Positions 49,424 to 62,110 are shown, counted from the first letter of the stretch. The stretch is 64,000 nt of DNA from Trichomonas vaginalis G3 (GCF_026262505.1 NC_067203.1:23541411-23605410); one strand, 5' to 3'. The notes: generated by a model not told the origin, from the sequence alone. Numbers and translations are program-made.

Positions 49424-51884
49424 GTGAAATTAATGCTCCATCAATTTCGCATTTACTCATTACTAGATTTAATCGTAAAGATCTCCTCGGAACCAGTATA
49501 TAAAGAAAGCGATCAATCACTAGAAATTACGAAGCAGCAAGATTTACGTGATAAAATTATTCTTCAATTTGTTAACACTCGATTTGTTCAAAAATTAACG
49601 ATCAAAGGTGATGAGATTTACAGCCTCGACAGACTCGACGTGTTTGAACAAATTCCAAATTTTGAAATTAATGCAAAAAGTATTACGAATATCCCAAATT
49701 ATTGCTTCTCCAATCTTTCTAACCTAAAAAAGGTTACTTTAGGTACTAATGTTCATGAAATTGGATATTATTCTTTTGCAAACTCTAGTTTAACGTCAAT
49801 AAATGCGGAACGTATTGAAACTATTGGATCGTATGCATTTTACAAATGTTATATGCTCGAATCTATAGATTTAAGTCATGCTTACAGAATTGAAGATTAT
49901 GCTTTTTCTGAATCAAGCATAACCGAAATAAATATTCCACAATTCGGGTATTTAACCTTTGCATTCTATAATTGTTCAAAATTAAATATGATTGATAACT
50001 CAAGACATGCTTTTGAATCAATGGGTGATCAATTGGATTTTACTTCAATTACATCTCTAACGCTGGATTATTGTCATTCGAATTTTTATATGAAATCAAT
50101 TGTTAACCTAACAATTTTAAGTAGCATATCAATTGATCTCCCTTGTCCCAATTTAGAAATAATAGAACTTCATCAAGAAGTTTCTTATGTTAATATAAAA
50201 AATCAACCAAAACTCAAATCAGTCATTATTAAAGGTAGATTATGTTCCTGATGAACATTTTTGTGTTTATTCTACTCTTTTCTGGAATTCGAAAATAACA
50301 AAAGTAACATTTGGAAATGATCTCGACTCATTCTCTCTGAAATATTTTCCCAATTTAACAATAACTGAAATCAATTGTAATGGCAATCCAAACTTCAAAT
50401 TTGAAGATGGTATTCTTTACAATTCAGATAAGTCTAAGATAATTGCATTCCTTAAACATGATTCTACATCTTTTACAATACCAGAAAATGTTAATGAAAT
50501 CCAGCCATTTGCTTTTGCTTATAGCAAGTTAACATCGTTAACTATTCCAAGGAGAATAGCTTCAGTTGATGGTATTTTTGCATTTTGTCATGAATTGACA
50601 GAAGTTACGTTTGAAGGTTTAATAACCAAACTAGGAAATGATACATTTTCTCACTGTTACAAATTGGAAAAAATCAACTTTAATAGAGGATCAAATCTTG
50701 TATATATTGGGTCATATTGTTTCTGTTGCTGTTATTCATTATATAATTTCCCTTCTTTCAATGAAGTCTTAACTGTTTCTTCGTTTTCATTTGCATACTG
50801 TTCTAAGCTAACTACAATTAATTTGCCAAATGCTTACGAGATTGACGTGTTCAGTTTCTGGAATTCCGGTTTAGAATCAATCACTGCTGATAACTTACGA
50901 TTAATTAAAGCAAATGCATTTAATGGAACAATGATAAAAGAATATAAGTGTCCAAATGAATTGCGCTCAATTGAGAAATGTGCATTTTCGAATTGTATTC
51001 AATTAACTAAATTTGAATTCAATGACAAAATAGAAGCAATTAATAGCTGTACATTCTTCAACACATCATTAAAGAAGATCAAAATTCCAAACATTATTAC
51101 AGATATTATCCCGGATTCTTTCCTTTGTTCAAATGATATACAATTTGAATTTGAAGAAGGCGGACATCCTTTTTATGATGCTATCAATAATTTGTTTATC
51201 GAGAAAGATACAAAAGTATTATTGTTCACTTATGGAAAGATTTCTGGAACATATAGAGTTCCAGATAATATAGTATTTATGGACATGCAAACAATTTATT
51301 CAGATAGATTTGTTACTCATGATGGAATAGCCATCAAAAAAGGACTTACAAAGTTAATTGTTCCAGAGTCATATCAAGATCAATTTGTAGTTTATGATTA
51401 TAATTCGTTGGATAGTACACCAATATACAAGGATCTTTATGCGAAATTTTACACTTTGTGTAGCGATGCAGCACCAAAAATTGAAATCCCATGGCAAAGA
51501 GCTGATAATATTAATTACTTTGCAACTGATAAGTTTATCCCAGGGTTTGCTGATCATTATTTTACAGTTAATTCTTGTAATGATAATAATGATCGAATTC
51601 AAAAAGATATTGTATTTGAAGCTAAAGATGGTAACTATCCAAAGGGACTTAAATATACTGGTGATATATATCAACAAGGTGAATATTATATCTTAGAATA
51701 TGAAATTCAAAAAACTAATTTTGTTAGATATCTACAAACAAAATTAGATTCAAAAGTTTTGAATGGTATTCATGGAAATCTAATTATATATCTTCTCTCT
51801 TTAATAACGGTACTTTCAGTTATTATAGTAATGCTATCAGTTATATATTTTATTCAACTAAGAACAGATATTAATTATATCTAA
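49424..51884 (+). pseudogene. Second BspA-like leucine-rich-repeat protein, interrupted once
   Basis: The first part (49424-50251) carries LRR_5 repeats (IPNYCFSNLSNLKKVTLGTN; SYAFYKCYMLESIDLSHA). A frame change at about 50,235-50,250 joins it to the second part (50595-51884 and the stretch before it), which continues the repeats. That part ends in one membrane segment (NLIIYLLSLITVLSVIIVML) and a short tail, LRTDINYI. Only one interruption is visible. The cytosolic tail is much shorter than that of the neighbour gene. Surface adhesin by family. Confidence 0.8.
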
Positions 51885-52565
51885 TGCAATTGTTAATTTT
51901 AGTAAAGTTTTGTATATTTGTTAATATGGTTTTAATATAGTGATGCCTTCAAATATAGTAATTTCAAAATCTCGTGTCCAAATCTTAAGAAAATTTATGA
52001 GATTTGACGAATTGTATAGAAACTTAGTTCTGAATTTAGTATTTGAGCATAAATTATTGACATATAGGATAATACTAATAAATATATCAAATTGACGAAG
52101 CTTAATTGGACATGTAAACAAGAAATGATATTTTCCAAATGTTTGAAATGCAAATACTCGATTATGAGTAATACTTTATGCTATCATGGATGATATAATT
52201 AAATTACCATCTAAAGAATAGTCTAAAAAAGTACATTTATCATAACATAACAATTACAATTTATTAATAATTTTAGTTTGATTAATTGAGTAATGAATTA
52301 GAAAGATTATTCCTCTAAGGAAGGATTTGTTGGTGATATTCATGCAAATTGTCTTTTATTGAAGACAAGTTTTTATGATTAAGATATCAAATTCATTTTA
52401 AGCCTAAAAAATACTGAATATTTTCTTAAATACTGCTAGGTATCATTGATCAAAAGTCTAAAGGATTTTCCTTAGGGAAGATCGGAAAAATCTTATTAAA
52501 ATTTGATAAATATGAGAAAATACTCGTTTGAATTTATCAAACTGGTATCATGTAAACGAATTTTA
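51885..52565. other. AT-rich spacer
   Basis: 681 bp between the convergent 3' ends of the BspA-like and Tubby-like genes. No gene or repeat recognised. Confidence 0.5.
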
Positions 52566-53189
52566 TTACTCACCTTTAATTTTTACCATTGTTGTTAAAG
52601 ATGAAGCAAACCCTGAAAAAATTGAAAATGGTGCATCGATATCCAAAAGAAATTCGTCGGGATGTATTTGAACGAGAGATAAGCAGTGTTTGCCTTCGTA
52701 TTTAAAGTAAATATTTTGCATTGACTGAATAAATTCTAAATCAGGATACAATTCTTTAATTTTATTAAATTCTTCTCTGTTTACTGGTATTGGTTCTTCA
52801 TTATCTGAATATAACGTAATATCCATTTCTCGATCGTGGTTCGTTGTCTTATGGAATTTAAGTTCGAAGCGTGTTGTAGCTATTTTAATTTTGTTTTCAG
52901 ATCCATCTTTTTTGAATATCGTATATTTATTACTCAGCTCCGAATGTTCGATTTTTCCAAGATAACTTTCTGATTCAGGGTTGAAATCGGATATGTTTTG
53001 GCTAATTCGGAAAGGTATTGTTGTATTTACATGGTATTCTGAGCATATTATTAAATTTTGATTGTCCATCGTATAAAGATAATATCGTGGCTTCCCACTC
53101 TTTGATTTCTTTCTTCTGGTCATAATTGCAGTAAATCTTTCTTTTCTAGGCTGAAACAGATCTTCTTTGGAAAATGAAATCTCACTCAT
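52566..53189 (-). CDS. Tubby-like protein, small
   Basis: 207 residues. Strands match the tubby beta-barrel: RFTAIMTRRKKSKSGKPRYY (first strands, like 'C.I.R.k.g....p.Y.Ly'), SYLGKIEHSELSNKYTIFKK (like 'syvGKlrsn.lgtkFtiyd.G') and a late helix-containing end (PFSIFSGFASSLTTMVKIKG). Tubby domains bind phosphoinositides and, in TULP3, deliver membrane proteins to cilia through IFT-A. Shorter than metazoan tubby domains (about 250), so some loops are absent. A flagellar role would fit other genes in this window but is inference. Confidence 0.7.
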   Translation of the reverse strand: MSEISFSKEDLFQPRKERFTAIMTRRKKSKSGKPRYYLYTMDNQNLIICSEYHVNTTIPFRISQNISDFNPESESYLGKIEHSELSNKYTIFKKDGSENKIKIATTRFELKFHKTTNHDREMDITLYSDNEEPIPVNREEFNKIKELYPDLEFIQSMQNIYFKYEGKHCLSLVQIHPDEFLLDIDAPFSIFSGFASSLTTMVKIKGE

Positions 53190-54528
53190 TAAAATCTTTC
53201 AATAAATTATCCGTGTAAATCTCAGAAAATTGTCAATTTTTTGAATTGATAACGGAATTAATTTTGGAATTTCATTCATGAATTAAGGCATTAGAGTACC
53301 AATTATATTTCCTGCTATAGTCATTGCTCAGATTTCAATAATTTTCAATAAAAATAGATAGTTTTTTTACGAAATTAAAGAATGTAGATCTATAATCATT
53401 GTTTTCATGAAGACAGGAATTCACTTATTTGACATTTCATCTTACTTATCATTAAGTCTCTATGTATATATAAGTCTCAGATTAAAGCGCTTCATTTTCT
53501 TCATTAGTTAATCTAGCTGACACATTGACCTTTTATATCACCAGAGAGGTTAATTATATAGGAGATTTCTTTAAGTAATATGTTGTAATGTGTATAGCTA
53601 CTATATTTATGCATTTCTGTGAATTATAAAGTACTCACAAAATCTAGATTGAGAGGCGGTCAATGACTTTTGAGGGGAAATTAACGCATGGAATTTAATA
53701 TTATTTAGGTTGATATTCTTGCTTATTATTTCAGAAAAAAATCTTAAAAATTTCAATATGAAAATTGAAAGCAATTCAAAAAAATTGCTAACATGTAAAT
53801 TTTAATATCCTATGCATAATTTCATATTTTGAACATTTTTATTTTTGTTTAAAACTTAAAATTTTGCGAATTTAATATAATTTATAAAATATAATACGTA
53901 TATATATTTAAAATACACTAAGTTTAATTGTTAATTGACGTTTTTGGGAATGAATTTTATCAAAACATGCCTGAATCCGAAAATTTGAAAGAACGAATTA
54001 CACAATCATATATGTAGAATTCAAAATACAAACTTAAAGATTGTATACGTTTAAAATTATTCAGATTGTGTTTGATTTCCACTCATTCTGTTTCTTTTGA
54101 ACTCTAACACTAACATTTCATGATGATTACATGATCCATTTATACATGGTTGAATTGTTCCAGATTCTACCAGAAAATCAATCCAAATTTCTCAATGCAT
54201 TCATGTTGATTGGACAAAATTTAAAATTTATCAGCCTGTTTCCAGAGAAACTCATATATTCCCTAATGAAATGTAATTTTTGCTACATTTATTTCAATCA
54301 AATTTCAAAAAATTGACTGCAGAGCTTGAAAAGGTGATGAATCATGTTGTTATTAGATGTACATATTAGATTTACTATTTCCAAAAAAATGCTCAAATTT
54401 GAATAGTTTTTAGAAAATTTGGAATTACACTCCTTACATTATATATAATTAAATGTTTAAATTTTATTTATTTTTCCCTTTTAATTTTATAACTTGCTCT
54501 ATCAAAACTAACCTCTCAATTGAAGGCC
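53190..54528. other. Long AT-rich spacer
   Basis: 1.34 kb with only short frames (for example 54131-54316), none with a motif. Nothing recognised. Confidence 0.5.
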
Positions 54529-54609
54529 ACAAAATCTAAGTAGTGAGGGTACACAAATTTTGTATGGAGTACGGTTCAATTTTTGAGAGCCTCACTACTT
54601 AGATTTTGT
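54529..54609. repeat. 19-bp inverted repeat pair, 81 bp overall
   Basis: ACAAAATCTAAGTAGTGAG (54529-54547) and its exact inverse (54591-54609) with a 43-bp centre. It looks like a small MITE-type or hairpin element, about 100 bp downstream of the 3' end of the AK7-like gene. Confidence 0.8.
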
Positions 54610-54707
54610 AACTACCTTACAAATATAGAATCCACAAAGATTGGTTAATCAAAACAATAAAAAATATTTTTTTGTTTTCAATAATAAGTTACAATTTACA
54701 AAGAAAT

Positions 54708-56687
54708 TTACTGAGCAGGAGCAGCCTGTTCTTCCTCATCTTCTTCATCATACATCTCCTCCTCATCACTGCTCTGGAACTCGTAGAGAAGTTCGTTCTT
54801 CTGTTCAGGCGGAAGAGTTTCTCCAATGTAGCATCCCAACATCTGTATTGGATCATCAGGCATCTCTTCGATCAAGTAGCAAAGTCCTCCAGCCAAAGCA
54901 GGTGCGATTGTCTGAACAAGCCATTCGCGCTGTGTCTTTGAGTACTTTGCAAGCAACCTTGTCTCTTCGTGCTCCACCATTTCCTGTTGTTTCAAGATTG
55001 CGAGTTCTTTTTCTCTCTTTTTGGATTCTTCCGCTTCTCTGAGTTGTGCTTCCATCTTTGCAAGTCTTTCCTGCTTAAGACGGCGCTGCTTCTCTTGCTC
55101 TTCACTGTCACGAAGAATAAGTGAAGGTGGTTTGCCAAAATTACGTGGTGTTCCGATGAATTTAATTGCAACATCAACTGGATCTGTCACTTTTTCTATC
55201 GGAATTGTAATTGCTTTCATTGTGTTGGAATCGAAAGCGAAATAGAGGTGGGATTCATCAGCGCCATTTGTTGCACGGTACTGGGAGAGCCTTGCTTCGA
55301 ACTCATCTGTGTTTCCAATGCCAAGCATCATTGATGGATCTTGTTTTGCACGATTTCTGAGGAAAGTGTCACTTCCTTCAAGCTCAATGAAATACTGTGG
55401 TGAATTGGTGGAGTCCTGCCATAGAGCTTCTGCAAAATCGCTGTTAGATGGGATACCATCCAAAATGAAACCTTGATTCTTGCATGGAACGTCTTGGAGC
55501 TTCCATTTCATGAGGTCTAAGAGTAAAGGAGGTGATATTTCGCCTTGTAACTGTTGAGTAAACTGATTCCAGTATCCATTAACGTTTTTCTTTGCTTCTG
55601 AGACAAGACTGTCAACAGAAATGAGTGGCAATGCGTATTTGTATGAGATTTTGGCGCATAAAGTAGACTTTCCTGAAAGAGGTGGACCGCAAACGAGAAT
55701 TCTTGTTGGTTTAACGTTTCTTGATTCAAGAAACTCTTTGCCGATATCTTCAAGAGATTGTAAGAATCCTCCTGCGCATGTCATTGGTACTCTTGCAAGT
55801 AATTCGTTAATTGCTTGAATATCTGCTGTTAAATAGTCAATTGCTGTTTCAGAGATCCACGGAACAGTAAGAGCCTGGTCGATCTGTATTGTTTCAACTT
55901 CGCCGTCTGAGAATAACTTTGAAATTCCTTCGATAATATCTTTAAGTTTTGAATTTGCTTTATCAACAGCCATAACGAACTTATCAATCATCTGTCCTTG
56001 TAGTGTTGATACCAACAATGCGGCAAGATCACGAACATGTATCATAGGAACAATGTTTTGTCCATCTCCAATAACTGGAAGTTTTTTTTGAACTTCGGCA
56101 AATCCGCCTTGTTCAACGTTCTTGTTGTTCCAAGCGAACTTGAAGAATGGGAAGAGGAGATCTTCGCCGTCACCATAAGGAACTCCGCAAGCAAGAACAT
56201 AAACTTCTACAAGTGGGTTTTCACGGCTGAGTTTTGTAGCACGTAATTCAGCTTCGTATTGAGCACGGAAGTTTGGATGTGGTTTTCTCTTACGGAAATC
56301 ATCGCCTGTTAAAGTTGTTGTCGAATTTGTCAACGCCCAGGTCATGAGAGTTGAAATGAGTACGATCTTGATGTTTGTTGTTGCGGCTTCAAATCTTGAG
56401 AAAGATTGAACGGCAAGTGAAGGGTCTTCGCGAATATCGAAAATGAAAGTGTTACATAAAGCAAATGCATCATCAATGCTATTGACAATTTCATACTTTG
56501 GAATTGGTGAAACATTTGGTGCTGCAAATTTCCTAATTGGCTTGCGATCACCATAAACTGAATATTTTGCGTTTAAAAGTGCAGAAACGACATGACGGCC
56601 AATATAAGAATTAGCGTGATGAACGAATACACTTAATTGCGATGGATCGGCTCCTTCTTCTTTTTGCTGTGGAGGAGCGTCGGACAT
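54708..56687 (-). CDS. Adenylate-kinase-7-like flagellar protein
   Basis: 659 residues in three parts. The first part (1-310) is an NAD(P)-binding/epimerase-like Rossmann domain: VFVHHANSYIGRHVVSALLN at the start, and GDGQNIVPMIHVRDLAALLV later. A nucleotide kinase follows, with a P-loop at about 334-342 (GPPLSGKST) and FILDGIPSNSDFAEAL in the lid/NMP part. Next come a coiled coil (about 525-585, EEQEKQRRLKQERLAKMEAQ) and a Dpy-30-like motif near 590-640 (LVQTIAPALAGGLCYLIEEM, PDDPIQMLGCYI). The protein ends in an acidic tail. AK7 is found in motile cilia and keeps ATP/ADP/AMP balanced along the axoneme. The Dpy-30 piece docks to a radial-spoke-type anchor. GC-rich codon use suggests good expression. 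Confidence 0.85.
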   Translation of the reverse strand: MSDAPPQQKEEGADPSQLSVFVHHANSYIGRHVVSALLNAKYSVYGDRKPIRKFAAPNVSPIPKYEIVNSIDDAFALCNTFIFDIREDPSLAVQSFSRFEAATTNIKIVLISTLMTWALTNSTTTLTGDDFRKRKPHPNFRAQYEAELRATKLSRENPLVEVYVLACGVPYGDGEDLLFPFFKFAWNNKNVEQGGFAEVQKKLPVIGDGQNIVPMIHVRDLAALLVSTLQGQMIDKFVMAVDKANSKLKDIIEGISKLFSDGEVETIQIDQALTVPWISETAIDYLTADIQAINELLARVPMTCAGGFLQSLEDIGKEFLESRNVKPTRILVCGPPLSGKSTLCAKISYKYALPLISVDSLVSEAKKNVNGYWNQFTQQLQGEISPPLLLDLMKWKLQDVPCKNQGFILDGIPSNSDFAEALWQDSTNSPQYFIELEGSDTFLRNRAKQDPSMMLGIGNTDEFEARLSQYRATNGADESHLYFAFDSNTMKAITIPIEKVTDPVDVAIKFIGTPRNFGKPPSLILRDSEEQEKQRRLKQERLAKMEAQLREAEESKKREKELAILKQQEMVEHEETRLLAKYSKTQREWLVQTIAPALAGGLCYLIEEMPDDPIQMLGCYIGETLPPEQKNELLYEFQSSDEEEMYDEEDEEEQAAPAQ

Positions 56688-58316
56688 TTTAACGTATAAT
56701 TATCGTTGATAATCATCAAAAATAAATCTGATCTCAGAAATGCAAACACATATTCCTAATTGGCTTCATATAGTAAAAATATTAGGAAATCAATGAATAA
56801 ACTGTTCAATTCATCAATTTATATCTTGATAATTAGATTCATAGTCGATACAATCATACCATAGCAGAGATTATTGCAGGGTATCCTTCTGAACCAATTC
56901 AAAACCCAAAGTTTATTCAGAATTTCAAAATTATTTTCATATTAGATATCAAGCACTAAGTGTTTAAAGACTTAGTGGATGACAATTATCTTTCATGTTA
57001 AATTATTTTCTTATTGTGTTATATTGGGGATAATTTTAAACTTTTGAATAAGCTTCTTCTAAGTTAAGGGATTCATTGGTTAACACTATCAATTAATTGA
57101 TGCGGTGTACTTCAAAAATGAATGTTATTTCAAAAATTTATTTTTCTTGTTCAATATTTATTATTGTAATTAATAGGAAATGACAACTAACATGTCAAGT
57201 TATCAATAATTAGAAATGAATGAAAATATCTTGAATTGAATCTATTTATATTAAAATATTTGCCAAATTCATGTTCTATCATGCTTATCCTCGAGAAAAG
57301 ACTTCTATAATTATGAAAATCTTTTCAATATAATAATCGAAATTATTGTTTAGCGTAATTTTGAATGGATCTTGTATGAAATAGATAAGCATCTGTTTTT
57401 ATAAAAATCCTATTTAGATTAATGATTATTGCAGATAAATTATCTAACATTATTGATATTCTTATTATAATAGTAAATAAATGGAGAACAAAATCTAATC
57501 AAAATAATCGGATCAAACAAATTCTATGAGGATTTGAATCTGATTAAACCTGAAAATGAATTGAAATTGAATGTCAAACTGCTGATTTGATCATTTTTGA
57601 TAATATGCTGACAAATATGCTAGGAGGTTGAAACTTTTATATTTAAAGATTTTAATGACTCCCGACTCTATCTTTTTAACGTTGCAGATCTGATAAGTGC
57701 GATACCTTTGTCTCCCTCTCAATTTGAACCGTCCACATCACTTTTGGTAAACAAAACGATTATTTAAAATTTTTCTCTTGGTATTTTTTTTAAAAAAAAT
57801 CAAACATAATAACAAGTAAATTTATTACATTGAAAAAAAAATCAGATTCATTTTACTAATTGAGAGAAATTATGTTATAAAAGCATTAATTTGTTCATTA
57901 TTCAAATAAAAATGGATATATTGGAATTAGTTAATCTATATTTTACATCATGATTGTTATTATTCACAAAATATTCTTAATACCGTACCTTGAATAACCG
58001 GCGAACCATTCAATTGGTCATAGACCAATTTGAGATACCCTTTTCAGAGGAATCTAAAATGTTGTTTATATGGTTATTTATATATTATTTAATCATTTTC
58101 TTAAATAAAAATCATAAGTTCTCAATTTTTCTTCATAACGATTCTTATAAATTTTAATGTTTTTACTATGAGTGCTAAATATTATTAATTACTAAATAAT
58201 TTTAAAAAGAAAAAACATGTTTTTACTTTGTACGTTAACATACGTTAATATCACTTCGGCTATGGATAGAGGCCAACAGCGCCTTATTAATGAGAAAAAC
58301 ATTAGCCTCTTATCAA
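56688..58316. other. Long AT-rich spacer
   Basis: 1.63 kb, no gene. It has a small palindrome at 58014-58030 (ATTGGTCATAGACCAAT) and several polyA/T runs. The GC-richer stretch at 57,655-57,760 has no frame I recognise. Confidence 0.5.
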
Positions 58317-58373
58317 TGAGATGGAAGTGTATTCGTGGATTACAATTGTGAATTCAGATACACTTCCATCTCA
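58317..58373. repeat. 16-bp inverted repeat with 25-bp loop
   Basis: TGAGATGGAAGTGTAT (58317-58332) and its exact inverse (58358-58373). Just upstream of the 112-bp repeat and satellite. Confidence 0.75.
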
Positions 58374-58442
58374 AAAAATGCAATCAAATTTGTATTGAAT
58401 TGCATTTTTTGAATACATGCTATTGGCAGTTGGGTTTTTAGT

Positions 58443-58752
58443 GCATTTATATTACATTGGTACTAAGGCTTTTGGAAAATTTACAAAATAAATTTAATAT
58501 TTTGTAAATGTTATCGGTTCTTACGCTTTTGGAAGGAGGGATGGTATTTTTGGAGCATTTATATTACATTGGTACTAAGGCTTTTGGAAAATTTACAAAA
58601 TAAATTTAATATTTTGTAAATGTTATCGGTTCTTACGCTTTTGGAAGGAGGGATGGTATTTTTGGAGCATTTATATTACATTGGTACTAAGGCTTTTGGA
58701 AAATTTACAAAATAAATTTAATATTTTGTAAATGTTATCGGTTCTTACGCTT
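58443..58752 (+). repeat. 112-bp unit, 2.8 tandem copies
   Basis: Unit GCATTTATATTACATTGGTA, CTAAGGCTTTTGGAAAATTT and on to GGAAGGAGGGATGGTATTTT. The copies are virtually identical. The third stops at TTCTTACGCTT and runs directly into CCTCTCTTCATCAAGATG of the next satellite. Confidence 0.9.
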
Positions 58753-61700
58753 CCTCTCTTCATCAAGATGTTTCCTCACTCCATCATGCATCCATCATGC
58801 AGCTTACTCTCTTCATCAAGATGCTTCCTCTCTTGTTCAAAGTACTTCCTCTCTTGATCAAGATGCTTCCTCACTCCATCATGCAGCTTCCTCTCTTGAT
58901 CAAGATGCTTCCTCTCTTGATCAAGGTGCTTCCTCTCTTCAACAAAGTACTTCCTCTCTTCTTCAAAGTACTTCCTCTCTTGATCAAGACGCTTCCTCTC
59001 TTCATCAAGATGCTTCCTCTCTTGATCAAGGTGCTTCCTCTATTCATCAAAGTGCTTCCTCTCTTGATCAAGGTGCTTCCTCTATTCATCAAAGTGCTTC
59101 CTCTCTTCAACAAACTGCTTCCTCTCTTCAACAAAGTACTTCCTCTCTTGATCAAGGTGCTTCCTCTCTTCAACAAAGTACTTCCTCTCTTGATCAAGAT
59201 GCTTCCTCTCTTCATCAAAGTGCTTCCTCTCTTGCTCAAGATGCAGCTTCCTCTCTTCAACAAAGTGCTTCCTCTCTTGATCAAGATGCTTCCTCTCTTG
59301 ATCAAGGTGCTTCCTCTCTTGATCAAGATGCTTCCTTTCTTCAACAAAGTACTTCCTCTCTTGATCAAGATGCTTCCTCTCTTCATCAAGATGCTTCCTC
59401 TCTTCAACAAAGTACTTCCTCTCTTGATCAAGATGCTTCCTCTCTTCAACAAAGTACTTCCTCTCTTGATCAAGATGCTTCCTCTCTTCATCAAGATGCT
59501 TCCTCTCTTGATCAAGATGCTTCCTTTCTTCAACAAAGTACTTCCTCTCTTGATCAAGATGCTTCCTCTCTTGATCAAGATGCTTCCTCTCTTCAACAAA
59601 GTACTTCCTCTCTTGATCAAGATGCTTCCTCTCTTCATCAAGATGCTTCCTCTCTTGATCAAGATGCTTCCTCTATTCATCAAAGTGCTTCCTCTCTTGA
59701 TCAAGGTGCTTCCTCTATTCATCAAAGTGCTTCCTCTCTTGATCAACATGCTTCCTCTCTTCAACAAAGTACTTCCTCTCTTGATCAAGATGCTTCCTCT
59801 CTTCAACAAAGTACTTCCTCTCTTGATCAAGATGCTTCCTCTCTTCATCAAGGTGCTTCCTCTCTTCATCATGCAGCTTCCTCTCTTCTTCAAAGTGCTT
59901 CCTCTCTTCATCAAGATGCTTCCTCTCTTGATCAAGGTGCTTCCTCTCTTGATCAAGATGCTTCCTCTCTTCATCAAGATGCTTCCTCTCTTGATCAAGG
60001 TGCTTCCTCTATTCATCAAAGTGCTTCCTCTCTTGATCAAGGTGCTTCCTCTATTCATCAAAGTGCTTCCTCTCTTCAACAAACTGCTTCCTCTCTTCAA
60101 CAAAGTACTTCCTCTCTTGATCAAGGTGCTTCCTCTCTTCAACAAAGTACTTCCTCTCTTGATCAAGATGCTTCCTCTCTTCATCAAGATGCTTCCTCTC
60201 TTGCTCAAGATGCAGCTTCCTCTCTTCAACAAAGTGCTTCCTCTCTTGATCAAGATGCTTCCTCTCTTCAACAAAGTACTTCCTCTCTTGATCAACATGC
60301 TTCCTCTCTTCTTCAAAGTGCTTCCTCTCTTCATCAAGATGCTTCCTCTCTTGATCAAGGTGCTTCCTCTCTTGATCAAGGTGCTTCCTCTATTCATCAA
60401 AGTGCTTCCTCTCTTGATCAAGGTGCTTCCTCTCTTCAACAAAGTGCTTCCTCTCTTGTTCAAAGTACTTCCTCTCTTGATCAAGGTGCTTCTTCTCTTC
60501 ATCATGCAGCTTCCTCTCTTCTTCAAAGTGCTTCCTCTCTTGCTCAAGATGCAGCTTCCTCTCTTCAACAAAGTGCTTCCTCTCTTGATCAAGATGCTTA
60601 CTCTCTTCATCAAGATGCTTCCTCTCTTCTTCAAAGTGCTTCCTCTCTTGCTCAAGATGCAGCTTCCTCTCTTGATCAAGATGCTTCCTCTCTTCTTCAA
60701 AGTACTTCCTCTCTTGATCAAGATGCTTCCTCTCTTCAACAAAGTACTTCCCCTCTTCATCAAGATGCTTCCTCTCTTGATCAAGGTGCTTCCTCTATTC
60801 ATCAAGATGCTTCCTCTCTTGATCAAGGTGCTTCCTCTATTCATCAAAGTGCTTCCTCTCTTGATCAAGTGCTTCCTCTCTTCAACAAAGTAGCTTCCTC
60901 TCTTCCCATCAAATGCTTCCTCTCTTCATCAAATGCTTCCTCTCTTGCTCAAGATGCAGCTTCCTCTCTTCAACAAAGTGCTTCCTCTCTTCAACAAAGT
61001 ACTTCCTCTCTTGATCAAGATGCTTCCTCTCTTCAACAAAGTGCTTCCTCTCTTGTTCAAAGTACTTCCTCTCTTGATCAAGGTGCTTCCTCTCTTCATC
61101 ATGCAGCTTCCTCTCTTCTTCAAAGTGCTTCCTCTCTTCATCAAGATGCTTCCTCTCTTGATCAAGGTGCTTCCTCTCTTGATCAAGATGCTTCCTCTCT
61201 TGATCAAGATGCTTCCTCTCTTGATCAAGATGCTTCCTCTCTTCAACAAAGTGATTCCTCTCTTGTTCAAAGTACTTCCTCTCTTGATCAAGGTGCTTCC
61301 TCTCTTCATCAAGATGCTTCCTCTCTTCATCAAAGTGCTTCCTCTCTTGATCAAGATGCTTCCTCTCTTGATCAAGATGCTTCCTCTCTTGATCAAGGTG
61401 CTTCCTCTCTTGATCAAGATGCTTCCTCTCTTCATCAAAGTGCTTCCTCTCTTGATCAAGATGCTTCCTCTCTTCATCAAGATGCTTCCTCTCTTGCTCA
61501 AGATGCTTCCTCTCTTCAACAAAGTGATTCCTCTCTTTTCAAAGTACTTCCTCTCTTGATCAAGTGCTTCCTCTCTTCATCATGCAGCTTCCTCTCTTCT
61601 TCAAAGTGCTTCCTCTCTTCATCAAAGTGCTTCCTCTCTTGATCAAGTGCTTCCTCTCTTGATCAAGATGCTTCCTCTCTTCAACAAGTGCTTCCTCTCT

Positions 61701-62110
61701 TTCAAAGTACTTCCTCTCTTGATCAAATGCTTCCTCTCTTCAACAAAGTGCTTCCTTCTTCTTCAAAGTACTTCCTCTCTTCATCAAGTGCTTCCTCTCT
61801 TCAACAAAGTACTTCCTCTCTTCATCAAGTGCTTCCTCTCTTCATCAAAGTGCTTCCTCTCTTTCAATGCAAGCTTCCTCTCTTCTTCAAAGTACTTCCT
61901 CTCTTGATCAAGTGCTTCCTCTCTTCATCAGCAGCTTCCTCTCTTCTTCAAAGTGCTTCTCTTCTGATCAAGGTGCTTCCTCTCTTCTCAAATGCAGCTT
62001 CCTCTCTTCAACAAAGTGCTTCCTCTCTTCTTCAAAGTACTTCCTCTCTTCTGATCAAGGTGCTTCCTCTCTTCATCAAGATGCTTCCTCACTCCATTAT
62101 GCAGCTGCTT
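58753..62110 (+). repeat. 21-bp satellite array, about 3.3 kb
   Basis: Unit CTTCCTCTCTTGATCAAGATG with variants (CAACAAAGTA, CATCAAGATG, TTCAAAGTG, GCTCAAGATGCAG). About 155 units, with higher-order blocks (for example, the stretch starting at about 58,989 reappears at about 59,959). It becomes less regular (20-bp units) from about 61,550. Because units are 21 bp, long open frames exist on both strands (Leu/Pro-rich, Ser/Asp/Gln-rich, Lys/Gly/Ser-rich). I do not take these as proven proteins. Confidence 0.92.

Noticed and set aside
58797-60893. A 698-residue Leu/Pro-rich protein and a 665-residue Lys/Gly/Ser protein from opposite strands
   Set aside because: Both are read from the same 21-bp satellite; open frames are expected because the unit is a multiple of three and lacks stop codons.
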